The notes under the pieces are model-generated. The model was not told the origin of the DNA, made no database searches, and saw only the letters and a list, made by a program, of their open reading frames with translations. A stretch of DNA of 5,287 nt, from NCBI GenBank assembly GCA_011372345.1, contig DRTC01000356.1:1-5287 (forward strand). The letters are read 5' to 3'. Below are positions 1 to 5,178 of this stretch, piece by piece (the stretch's first letter is position 1; the number at the start of each line of letters is the position of its first letter). The stretch comes from Candidatus Cloacimonadota bacterium (GTDB lineage: Bacteria > Cloacimonadota > Cloacimonadia > Cloacimonadales > TCS61). Made by a program: the position numbers and the translations under genes.

Positions 1-82
1 GATTATTCTGTAGATAAAAATATTACACAACAGGGATTTTGTTCTATATTGCATTCCCAATCGGGGATTGGGAATGATAATA
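1..82. repeat. Direct repeat, copy 1 (82 bp)
   Basis: This segment recurs at 143-223 with one single-base indel (an A run after GTAGAT) and one substitution (CAGGGATTTT against CAGGGGTTTT), so the two copies are nearly identical. It starts at the window edge and may extend further left. Because the copies are 142 bp apart and copy 2 follows directly on the hairpin segment 107-142, the true unit may be a ~142-bp tandem repeat whose second copy is truncated or diverged after about 223. No gene is visible in it; the 77-codon plus-strand ORF that crosses the area simply runs through the hairpins and has no ribosome-binding site. Confidence 0.93.
52..76. repeat. Perfect 11-bp hairpin, REP-like
   Basis: The arms are CATTCCCAATC (52-62) and its exact complement (66-76), with a GGG loop. 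The same hairpin recurs unchanged at 193-217. The inner part (CCAATC and GATTGG around a G-rich loop) is shared with the hairpin at 107-130, which suggests an extragenic palindrome family rather than a chance structure. Confidence 0.85.
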
Positions 83-106
83 TATTTTGTATATCAATTA
101 ATAATT

Positions 107-130
107 GTTACCAATCCCCTGATTGGTAAC
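107..130. repeat. Perfect 10-bp hairpin, variant of the same family
   Basis: The arms are GTTACCAATC (107-116) and its exact complement (121-130), with a CCCT loop. Read on the minus strand the loop is AGGG, so the core becomes CCAATC-AGGG-GATTGG, almost the same as the core at 52-76 and 193-217. The outer arm bases differ (GTTA in place of ATTC) but pairing is kept on both sides, which is a compensatory change. Confidence 0.82.
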
Positions 131-142
131 TTCTTCAAACCC

Positions 143-223
143 GATTATTCTGTAGATAAAATATTACACAACAGGGGTTTTGTTCTATATTGCATTCCCA
201 ATCGGGGATTGGGAATGATAATA
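143..223. repeat. Direct repeat, copy 2 (81 bp)
   Basis: Second copy of the segment at 1-82, including the identical 25-bp hairpin at 193-217. After 223 the two copies diverge, although both remain AT-rich and both lead into another hairpin (107-130 after copy 1, 233-265 after copy 2). Confidence 0.93.
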
Positions 224-232
224 ATTTATTGT

Positions 233-265
233 AAACTTGCCAAATTTTTAAAATTTGGCAAGTTT
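233..265 (-). terminator. Probable intrinsic terminator after the 156-aa gene
   Basis: A perfect 16-bp inverted repeat (233-248 and 250-265) around a single central base begins 7 nt beyond the stop codon of the minus-strand gene 273-743. On the minus strand the stem is followed by TTTACAATAAATT, a weak T-rich tail, and preceded by an A run, so it could act as a terminator or 3'-end stabiliser. On the plus strand the stem also ends in TTTT, so it may work in both directions. Its CCAAA/TTTGG core resembles the CCAAT/ATTGG hairpins just upstream. Confidence 0.7.
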
Positions 266-272
266 TCATTGT

Positions 273-743
273 TCATTCATCAACTTTCTTATACTTTTTA
301 GCAATCGCTCCCAAAGCAATCCCAATCGCGATTCCCAATCCGATATTATCGATAACGATCCCGATCACAACTCCGATAGCAATTCCTGCTCCAATATATT
401 GGTTTTTCTTTTTTGGAGATGAACCTGGTATTCTTACAGAATGTTTTCTCTCCAAATGCTGATAAATTTTATCAATTACTTTGAAATAATTCCTTTTAAC
501 TTCAGCAGGAACTTTTGCTTCTGTCATTCTTTTTGTGAAATATCCGACATCATCGACAATTCCCAAAATTTCCGGTTGGAAGGAAATACAATCAACGCAA
601 TACTCCGAATTTTCTGCAACTTTTTCCGATAATTCCAGAAGTCGATCTAACTTGTATTTTTTGATCTCATTTTCAGTGAAATTTGATTTATGCTTATTTA
701 TCTGGAAAGTAACTTCTTCCAGCCATTCTTTGTGTGATGACAT
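273..743 (-). CDS. Uncharacterised 156-aa protein with C-terminal glycine zipper
   Basis: I do not recognise a named family. Residues 1-110 are hydrophilic and mostly helical-looking, rich in Lys and Glu, with no signal peptide; a Cys pair (CVDC, residues 49-52) could bind metal or form a disulfide. Residues about 116-148 are a hydrophobic Gly/Ile/Ala stretch with glycines every four residues (G120, G124, G128 and again G137, G141, G145), split by IDN at 131-133. This is a glycine-zipper pattern, long enough for a tight two-helix membrane hairpin, followed by a basic tail (KKYKK). I infer a cytosolic domain anchored in the inner membrane. The ATG at 743 follows GGGGGATTGAG, a weak ribosome-binding site. 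The gene lies just downstream of the 176-bp palindromic element and ends next to a hairpin terminator, so it may be transcribed alone. Function unknown; the reading frame itself looks real. Confidence 0.85.
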   Translation of the reverse strand: MSSHKEWLEEVTFQINKHKSNFTENEIKKYKLDRLLELSEKVAENSEYCVDCISFQPEILGIVDDVGYFTKRMTEAKVPAEVKRNYFKVIDKIYQHLERKHSVRIPGSSPKKKNQYIGAGIAIGVVIGIVIDNIGLGIAIGIALGAIAKKYKKVDE

Positions 744-761
744 CTCAATCCCCCAATTTCC

Positions 762-937
762 TAATTAGTGCTTGAACGAAAACCACCGGAATTACTGAAA
801 ACTTGAATTAAGTTTGCTTTAGCTGGCTTGATTTAAGTTTTCTAATCCGTTGATGCCAGTCAACTTAACTCAAGACTTCGTCTTAAGTCAAGTTTCCTTT
901 TTGCGAGAAAATCGAATTTTCGTTCAGATACTAATTA
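762..937. mobile_element. 176-bp MITE-like or large palindromic element
   Basis: The ends form 21-bp terminal inverted repeats with 18 of 21 matches: 762-782 against 917-937 (TAATTAGT, three mismatches, then TGAACGAAAA). Inside lie a second inverted pair, 797-812 and 882-897 (14 of 16), and four copies of CTTGANTTAAG: direct at 802-812 and 827-837, inverted at 864-874 and 882-892. The centre base is A, T, G and C respectively. A further stem (864-876 with 880-892, TTC loop) is visible. The element fills the gap between the permease stop (944) and the 156-aa gene start (743) almost exactly. It has no coding capacity. Ends starting and finishing in TA are compatible with a TA target duplication, but TA is its own complement, so that is weak support. 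Alternatives are a structured RNA or a regulatory array. Confidence 0.6.
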
Positions 938-943
938 TCTATT

Positions 944-2911
944 TCATATTATCAAATCATTCTTCCTCATCTTCTGAATTCCAAAAACAAAAACATACAA
1001 AATAAGTCCAACAAAATACATATAATATCGCAAACCAGAGTCGAGATGAAATGTTTTTGTCAGGCTCGAAGGATAGAACAAAATTAAAGAGGAAGACAGA
1101 AAAATGGGAATTTCGTACCATTTATTTTTTTTGATGAACCAGCCTTGAACTGCATTTGTAAACGCAAAAGCTCCGATAACTGCCATTCCAAAAATTAAAA
1201 ATATCTGGAAAATGTTTGTAATATTATAAAGAACAAGTTCAGGATTAAATACGAACATAAAAGGAATGACAGCAGTTCGCAGGTCATAAATAAAACCCTG
1301 AATTCCGGTTTTGATGGGATCGGATTTTGCAATAGCAGCAGCAGTATAAGCAGCTAAACCAACTGGTGGAGTATCATCCGCCAGTATTCCAAAATAGAAA
1401 CAGAAAAGATGAGCCGAGATTGCCGGAATCGGATTGATAGAATGGATCGCACTTAACTTGATGATCACCGGAACTGTGATGGATGCCATAACAATGTATG
1501 TTGCAGTTGTCGGAAGTCCCATTCCGAGAATAAGACTGGCAATCGCAGTGATGATCAGAAGCAGGAAAATGTTCCCGCCGGAAATCACCTCTACGATCTG
1601 TACGATCATACTGCCAATTCCCATGGTAACAATTCCCACAACAATTCCAGCAGTTGCAGTTGCGAGAGCTACGGAAAGCATATTCTTTGAACCTGCTTGC
1701 ATTCCGTTCAATAAGATTTTGAGGGAATTTAGAAATGCCTGTAATATATTTCTTTTCTTTTGAAAGGCATTAATGATTTCTTTCAAGATTACAATTATGA
1801 TCAAAGAAATGATAGCATTAAAAGCAGCAAGTTTGGGAGTGTGTCGAGCAATTAATAATTCATAAATCAGAATTAAAAGTGGAATCAGGTAATGAAATCC
1901 TTTTTTCAGAACATCGAAAAATCGGGGTATATCCGGTTTTGGAAGTCCTGTCATTCCAAGTTTTGAAGCTTCTAAATGTGTAATATAAAACAAGGCAAAA
2001 TAAGAAACAATTGCCGGGACTGCTGCTGCTTTTACAACTTCCAGATATGAAATTCCCAAATATTCCGCAATAATAAAAGCCGCTGCTCCCATTATCGGTG
2101 GCATTAATTGTCCATTCGTACTGGCAGCAACTTCTGTCGCTGCTGCGATCTTGCCCGGATATCCGACCTTCTTCATCAAAGGAATGGTAAAAGTTCCGGT
2201 GGTAACGACATTTGCAATGCTCGATCCGGAAACCAAACCTGTTAAACCGCTGGAAACAACTGCTGCTTTGGCAGGACCGCCTTTGTATTTTCCCAGGAGC
2301 GAAATTGCCAGATCATTAAAGAAATGTCCTGCTCCAACCTTTTCCAGCATGGATCCCAGCAGGACAAAGAGGAAAACAGTATTTGCCGAAACATCGAGCG
2401 GAATTCCGTAAATTCCTTCCATCGAGAGAGCAATCTGGCTGATATATTTAGTGAGGGAAACTCCTTTGAAAGCAAAGATGGAAGGCATGTAAGGTCCGAG
2501 AAAAGCATAGATCGTGAATAAAATTGCGATGATCGAAAGTGCAGGACCGATAATCCTGCGAGCTGCTTCCAGAACTAAAAGGATCAAAATAACGCTGATA
2601 AAAATATCCCTTAAAATTGGCCTACCAGCACGCATGGAAATTCCAGTCCAATCCAAAATAATATATAAAACAGCAAGAACACCGATAATTCCTAACAACC
2701 AGTCATATAAAGGGATATTTTCTTTTTTGTATTCGATTTCTCCTTTTTGTTTGAAGATCGGGACGGAAAGGAAAACCAAACTTACAGCAAAACCCAGATG
2801 AATTGCCCTGACTATAAGACTATCCAAAATGATGAATTTCGGTAAAGCAAGCTGGAACAATGCCCAGAGAACTGCCAGCAAATGTATTATTTTTTTATTG
2901 ATTGAATTCAT
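944..2911 (-). CDS. TRAP transporter fused permease (4TM/12TM, DctQM-type), TAXI-associated
   Basis: Membrane component of a tripartite ATP-independent periplasmic transporter, in which the small (Q) and large (M) subunits are fused; it imports the solute delivered by the binding protein using an ion gradient, usually Na+. At 655 residues it has the usual length of fused TAXI-type permeases. The Q-like part occupies about residues 1-165, with helices near 8-24, 32-53, 68-88 and 100-118, and ends in the typical EAARRIIGP (115-123). The M part from about 170 carries the family blocks YGIPLDVSANTVF (168-180), GLVSGSSIANVVTTGTFTIP (225-244), STNGQLMPP (264-272), LGMGLPTTATYIVMA (462-476) and FGILADDTPPVGLAA (507-521). 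Two extra helices follow at about 600-645. The start is fixed by an in-frame TGA five codons upstream of the ATG, yet no clear Shine-Dalgarno is present. It lies 32 nt after the binding-protein stop, so the two genes are very probably co-transcribed. The substrate cannot be told from sequence. Confidence 0.97.
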   Translation of the reverse strand: MNSINKKIIHLLAVLWALFQLALPKFIILDSLIVRAIHLGFAVSLVFLSVPIFKQKGEIEYKKENIPLYDWLLGIIGVLAVLYIILDWTGISMRAGRPILRDIFISVILILLVLEAARRIIGPALSIIAILFTIYAFLGPYMPSIFAFKGVSLTKYISQIALSMEGIYGIPLDVSANTVFLFVLLGSMLEKVGAGHFFNDLAISLLGKYKGGPAKAAVVSSGLTGLVSGSSIANVVTTGTFTIPLMKKVGYPGKIAAATEVAASTNGQLMPPIMGAAAFIIAEYLGISYLEVVKAAAVPAIVSYFALFYITHLEASKLGMTGLPKPDIPRFFDVLKKGFHYLIPLLILIYELLIARHTPKLAAFNAIISLIIIVILKEIINAFQKKRNILQAFLNSLKILLNGMQAGSKNMLSVALATATAGIVVGIVTMGIGSMIVQIVEVISGGNIFLLLIITAIASLILGMGLPTTATYIVMASITVPVIIKLSAIHSINPIPAISAHLFCFYFGILADDTPPVGLAAYTAAAIAKSDPIKTGIQGFIYDLRTAVIPFMFVFNPELVLYNITNIFQIFLIFGMAVIGAFAFTNAVQGWFIKKNKWYEIPIFLSSSLILFYPSSLTKTFHLDSGLRYYMYFVGLILYVFVFGIQKMRKNDLII

Positions 2912-2924
2912 TGATGAAAGTTTT

Positions 2925-2943
2925 CACATTTTATAAAAATGTG
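2925..2943 (-). promoter_or_regulatory. Intercistronic hairpin between TRAP binding protein and permease
   Basis: An 8-bp perfect inverted repeat (2925-2932 and 2936-2943, 3-nt loop) starts directly after the stop codon of the binding-protein gene and ends 13 nt before the permease ATG. In the minus-strand mRNA it would form a small AU-rich stem. A hairpin here could protect the 3' end of the binding-protein message or limit read-through, which would fit the higher need for binding protein than permease. That role is inference; the stem is AT-rich and could be incidental. Confidence 0.45.
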
Positions 2944-3906
2944 TTACATACCTCTTTCCTGAAAATATTTCAAAGCTCCTTCATGAAGCGGAGCGGAAAG
3001 ACCTTTCAGCATATTCTCTTTCGTTAGAACTTTATATGCTGGATGCAGTTTCTTAAATTCCTCCAGATTTTCAAAAACCTCTTTAGTAATGGCGTAAACT
3101 ATCTGTTCGTTGACATTTTGAGAAGTAATAAAAGTTGCTTTCACTCCGATCGTGTTAATGTTTTCAGCGTTCAGAGAATTTGGATAAAATTCTTTAGGAA
3201 TCACTGATTTTGCATAATAGGGATATTCTTCCAGCATTTTATCGATTTCAGGTCCGGTTATCGGAATTATCCTAACTTTTATGCGACCGGAAGTCGCTTC
3301 TTTTATATTCCCATTGGGATGACCGACCGTGTAGAAAAAAGCGTCGATCCTTTCATCCTGCAGAAGTCCAGGAGCTTCCACTGCTTTCACGAATTCAGCA
3401 TTAAAATCTTTTTCATCAAGTCCTAACGCTTTCAAAACATCTCGTGAATTTTGCAGCTGACCGGAACCAGGATTTCCAAGATTTATTCTTTTTCCTTTCA
3501 AATCCGACAAACTGTTGATTCCGCTCTTTTCGGAAGCAATTAAAGTGATCGATTCCGGATGGATGGAAAAAACAGCTCTCAAATCTGTCTGCTTTCCTTT
3601 ATCAGACCATTCAGCTAATCCGTTGTATGCTTGATATTGCCGATCCGATTGAGCAATACCGAAATCCAGGTCTCCACTCAATACAGCATTGATATTGTAA
3701 ACAGATCCTCCAGTTGATTCGACTGTTGCTTTGATCTGGTATTCTTCGAATTTCTGGTTGATCATCCTGCTGATCGCTCCTCCAGTTGGATAATAGACTC
3801 CGGTTACACCACCAGTTCCGATAGTTACAAATTTGGTTTGTTGCCTGGAACAATTTACTGATAATAAACTGGTTAAGATCAATAAAATGATAATTTTTGT
3901 TTTCAT
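2944..3906 (-). CDS. TAXI-family TRAP transporter solute-binding protein
   Basis: Extracytoplasmic binding component of the TRAP transporter whose permease follows 32 nt downstream. It binds the solute outside the inner membrane and docks on the permease. Residues 1-18 form a signal peptide (MKTK, then a hydrophobic core) ending at C19; the sequence SVNC before the possible lipidation site is a poor lipobox, so either a lipoprotein or a secreted protein is possible. The TAXI pattern is clear: TIGTGGVTGVYYPTGGAIS (28-46), TVESTGGSVYNINAV (61-75), LDFGIAQSD (80-88), GKRINLGNPGSGQ (138-150) and DAFFYTVGHPNG (188-199). At 320 residues the length is normal. The ATG at 3906 follows AGGAG at 3914-3918 with 7 nt spacing. 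Characterised TAXI proteins bind small acids such as glutamate or 2-oxoglutarate; the ligand here is unknown. Confidence 0.97.
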   Translation of the reverse strand: MKTKIIILLILTSLLSVNCSRQQTKFVTIGTGGVTGVYYPTGGAISRMINQKFEEYQIKATVESTGGSVYNINAVLSGDLDFGIAQSDRQYQAYNGLAEWSDKGKQTDLRAVFSIHPESITLIASEKSGINSLSDLKGKRINLGNPGSGQLQNSRDVLKALGLDEKDFNAEFVKAVEAPGLLQDERIDAFFYTVGHPNGNIKEATSGRIKVRIIPITGPEIDKMLEEYPYYAKSVIPKEFYPNSLNAENINTIGVKATFITSQNVNEQIVYAITKEVFENLEEFKKLHPAYKVLTKENMLKGLSAPLHEGALKYFQERGM

Positions 3907-3919
3907 ATATTTTCTCCTT

Positions 3920-3979
3920 TTTACATCATCCCCAGCCTTTCTCCTGTGAGGGGAAGGGAGAAATTTGGGAACATGTAAA
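3920..3979. repeat. Short palindromic intergenic repeat upstream of the TAXI gene
   Basis: A 7-bp inverted repeat, TTTACAT (3920-3926) and ATGTAAA (3973-3979), encloses a purine/pyrimidine-skewed segment that is more GC-rich than its surroundings. Its core pairs imperfectly (CCTTTCTC at 3936-3943 with GGGGAAGG at 3950-3957, counting G-T pairs). The segment CATCCCCAGCC...GAAGGGAGAAA looks like a type of dispersed intergenic repeat I have seen in many AT-rich genomes, but I cannot verify this here. It fills most of the 87-bp gap between the MmcQ-like gene and the binding-protein gene and would lie in the leader of the latter. A perfect 10-bp palindrome (GTAAATTTAC, 3975-3984) overlaps its right end. 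Confidence 0.5.
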
Positions 3980-3993
3980 TTTACTTAATCTTA

Positions 3994-4376
3994 TTAAAAT
4001 CTGCTGTCATTTCTCTTTTCTAAAGTTTGAGTTAGAGTGAGTTTTTCAGATTTTTTCAAACCTTTAAAAACAAGTTCATAAGAATCGTCGATCATTCCTA
4101 ATATTATCTCATCAGGGATCGAACCGTCGATGATGACAGTGTTCCAATGCTTTTTATGCATATGATAACCGGGAATTATAGATTTGAATTTTTCTCTCAA
4201 ACCAATTGCAGTGACTGGATCGCATTTCAGGTTAATCCGCAATGGTTTTTCACTTCCGAACAAGACGAACATTTTATTGCAGACTTTCATCACTAATGTT
4301 TCATCATCAAAGGGAAAATCTTCTGTAACACCTGACTTCTGCAGGCTGTATTTCTGATAAAATCTGAATTGAGCAT
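3994..4376 (-). CDS. MmcQ/YjbR-family DNA-binding-fold protein, probable one-base frameshift near the N-terminus
   Basis: The family is recognised from VTEDFPFDDETLVMKV, the block PGYHMHKKHWNTVIIDGSIP and DDSYELVFKGL near the C-terminus. Members are small single-domain proteins (about 115-130 aa) with a CyaY-like fold; some are proposed to bind DNA, but their physiological role is poorly known. The long open frame runs to a TTG at 4425 without a ribosome-binding site and gives an N-terminus (to about residue 25) unlike the family. Instead, an ATG at 4374-4376 follows GGAGGAG (4384-4390) with 7-nt spacing and encodes MLNSDFIR. Adding one A to the three-A run at 4351-4353 joins this to KYSLQKSGVTEDF, the expected family start, giving 127 aa. 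As written, the ATG frame stops at 4293-4295. This may be an assembly error or a recent mutation. It is the first gene upstream of the TRAP genes on the same strand; a functional link is not evident. Confidence 0.88.
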
Positions 4377-4383
4377 AAATCTG

Positions 4384-4390
4384 CTCCTCC
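4384..4390 (-). promoter_or_regulatory. Strong Shine-Dalgarno deciding the MmcQ-like start
   Basis: GGAGGAG on the minus strand, 7 nt before the ATG at 4374-4376. It is the best ribosome-binding site on this strand in the window. It favours that ATG over the TTG at 4425, although the ATG is in a different frame from the rest of the gene. This is the main support for the frameshift interpretation. Confidence 0.85.
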
Positions 4391-4407
4391 CAACTTCGAG
4401 TAAAAAA

Positions 4408-4421
4408 AATTTCATGAAATT
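4408..4421. promoter_or_regulatory. 14-bp perfect palindrome, possible operator
   Basis: AATTTCATGAAATT is an exact palindrome, 17 nt upstream of the Shine-Dalgarno of the MmcQ-like gene, where a repressor or activator dimer could bind. No clear -35/-10 pair was found around it on the minus strand. Its AT-rich nature makes chance occurrence possible. Confidence 0.35.
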
Positions 4422-4438
4422 CCAATTAAAGAATTTCG

Positions 4439-4534
4439 TTATTTTTTTCGACTCAACTCCATCATTAATAATTCGTTATGAAGCCGAGTCTCGACGACAA
4501 CTTCCGCAAAGTTGAAATCAAAATGGATTGCATT
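4439..4534 (-). pseudogene. Possible gene remnant or coding-like repeat (31 codons, no start)
   Basis: Between in-frame stops at 4535-4537 and 4439-4441 lies a 31-codon open stretch on the minus strand that reads like the C-terminal end of a protein (FAEVVVETRLHNELLMMEL near its middle, then SRKK). It has no start codon except ATG ATG at codons 24-25 and no ribosome-binding site. Local base composition is less AT-rich than the flanks. It may be a decayed gene end, a dispersed repeat, or chance. Low confidence. Confidence 0.25.
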
Positions 4535-4575
4535 TTAGTCAAGTATCAAATCCTGAAAAATAAATAAAATTAAAG

Positions 4576-4604
4576 TTGACATATAAATCCAATTAATATA
4601 TTTT
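4576..4604 (+). promoter_or_regulatory. Sigma70-type promoter for the small ORF and the 122-aa gene
   Basis: A perfect -35 box TTGACA (4576-4581) is followed after 17 bp by TATTTT (4599-4604). TATATT at 4597-4602 matches the -10 consensus better but with only 15-bp spacing. Transcription would start near 4611, leaving about 90 nt before the ATG at 4704. A Bacteroidetes-style -7 element (TAnnTTTG) is also present at 4604-4611, but its distance from the upstream TTG is too long for that promoter type. Confidence 0.68.
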
Positions 4605-4611
4605 ATCTTTG

Positions 4612-4707
4612 ATGATTAAAGAAAAAATTTACTTAGCGAACATTAGAAAAAAGAAAATATACCAGCTATTCCATCGTCTCGATGGGAAAATTAAGGAGGA
4701 TTTATGA
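4612..4707 (+). CDS. Possible 31-aa leader ORF overlapping the next start by ATGA
   Basis: An ATG at 4612 opens a 31-codon frame whose TGA stop (4705-4707) overlaps the ATG of the 122-aa gene (4704-4706) in the ATGA arrangement typical of translationally coupled genes. The peptide is strongly basic (begins MIKEKIYLANIRKKK, ends GKIKEDL). No Shine-Dalgarno precedes it; since the predicted transcription start falls at about 4611, it could be leaderless. A frame of this length can arise by chance in AT-rich DNA, so it is only a candidate. It has no family I recognise. Confidence 0.3.
   Translation: MIKEKIYLANIRKKKIYQLFHRLDGKIKEDL
4669..4687 (+). promoter_or_regulatory. Leader hairpin just before the ribosome-binding site
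   Basis: CCATCG (4671-4676) and CGATGG (4680-4685) pair perfectly around TCT, with one G-U and one U-A pair extending the stem to 4669-4687. It ends 5 nt before the AAGGAGG of the 122-aa gene, so it may affect ribosome access or RNA stability. No riboswitch family is recognisable. Confidence 0.45.
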
Positions 4708-5072
4708 AAGGACAAATTTCTTTTAGTACATTAGGAAACGAATTTATTCACGAGATCAGGGAAAAGATCAATAATTCCGAAAACAAGGTCGATCTGACCA
4801 ACCATTTTTCTTATACAGTTATGAATTTTCTTAATAAAGTTTTTGAAAGTGAGAATTTTGAGGTTGATTCTGATGATATTATCTTTGATCCGCAAGAGAA
4901 AAATAATTTCAAGGTTAGCAGCAACCTGATGGATGTTGCGATCTTTAAAGATACATGGAAGAAATCAGACCTGCCTAATGTGATTAAGAAATTTGCTGAT
5001 TCCACTTATCATCGCTATCTTCATCTGGAAAAACATCCTGAAAAAACACAAAAGAAGATCAGGAAACATTGA
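4704..5072 (+). CDS. Uncharacterised 122-aa protein
   Basis: I do not recognise this family. The protein is hydrophilic, with no signal peptide, membrane segment or cysteine. It shows an amphipathic, helix-like N-terminal half (about 12-50), an acidic patch (VDSDDIIFD, 54-62) and a strongly basic tail (from about residue 104, ending KKIRKH). The clear gene signals make it real: a sigma70-like promoter about 100 bp upstream, AAGGAGG at 4693-4699 with 4 nt spacing to the ATG, and a strong terminator 18 nt after the stop, so it is expressed as a short one-gene (or leader ORF plus gene) transcript. It points away from the TRAP block and shares the 278-bp divergent region with it. The basic tail would allow nucleic-acid binding, but nothing specific supports that. 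Confidence 0.86.
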   Translation: MKGQISFSTLGNEFIHEIREKINNSENKVDLTNHFSYTVMNFLNKVFESENFEVDSDDIIFDPQEKNNFKVSSNLMDVAIFKDTWKKSDLPNVIKKFADSTYHRYLHLEKHPEKTQKKIRKH

Positions 5073-5090
5073 TCCAATACAAAATCGGAT

Positions 5091-5128
5091 AAGACCTTTT
5101 ACGGAGAATTCTGTAAAAGGTTTTTTTT
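5091..5128 (+). terminator. Rho-independent terminator of the 122-aa gene
   Basis: ACCTTTTAC (5094-5102) pairs perfectly with GTAAAAGGT (5113-5121); the stem continues inward with one G-U, a G-C and an A-T pair to a 4-nt loop. It is followed directly by a run of T (5121-5128), and upstream As at 5091-5092 can pair with the tail. It starts 18 nt after the stop codon. The A-rich left flank gives only modest terminator quality on the minus strand. Confidence 0.95.
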
Positions 5129-5178
5129 AATATAAAACAAGATACTCGAATTTACTATGTCAATCCGATCCGACAACT

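Noticed and set aside
107..130. Integron attC site
   Set aside because: The hairpin begins GTTA and ends TAAC, the reverse of the attC arrangement (ending in GTTRRRY), and it is perfectly paired without extrahelical bases.
1..223. CRISPR array
   Set aside because: Only two copies of a long (~82 bp) repeat with one 60-bp gap; repeat and spacer sizes do not fit.
68..301. 77-codon plus-strand ORF
   Set aside because: It runs through the repeat hairpins and the terminator stem, lacks a ribosome-binding site and has no protein-like pattern.
321..340. CCCAATC and ATTCCCAATC inside the 156-aa gene, matching the hairpin arms at 52-62
   Set aside because: These bases encode the Gly/Ile zipper, whose repetitive codons produce such strings; there is no paired second arm of equal length.
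1434..2801. Several plus-strand ORFs of 65-109 codons inside the permease gene
   Set aside because: They lie antisense to a clearly conserved permease and reflect its hydrophobic codon use; none has its own start signals.
3611..3853. 80-codon minus-strand ORF within the TAXI gene
   Set aside because: It is a shifted frame of the binding-protein gene, whose family motifs are in the longer frame.
4351..4356. Programmed -1 frameshift in the MmcQ-like gene
   Set aside because: The junction CAGAAAT is not a slippery heptamer of the X XXY YYZ type and no strong stem or internal Shine-Dalgarno is apparent, so a mutation or sequencing error is more likely.
5129..5175. Minus-strand promoter starting at TTGACA near 5158-5163
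   Set aside because: No acceptable -10 box lies 16-18 bp downstream, and it would transcribe directly into the terminator.
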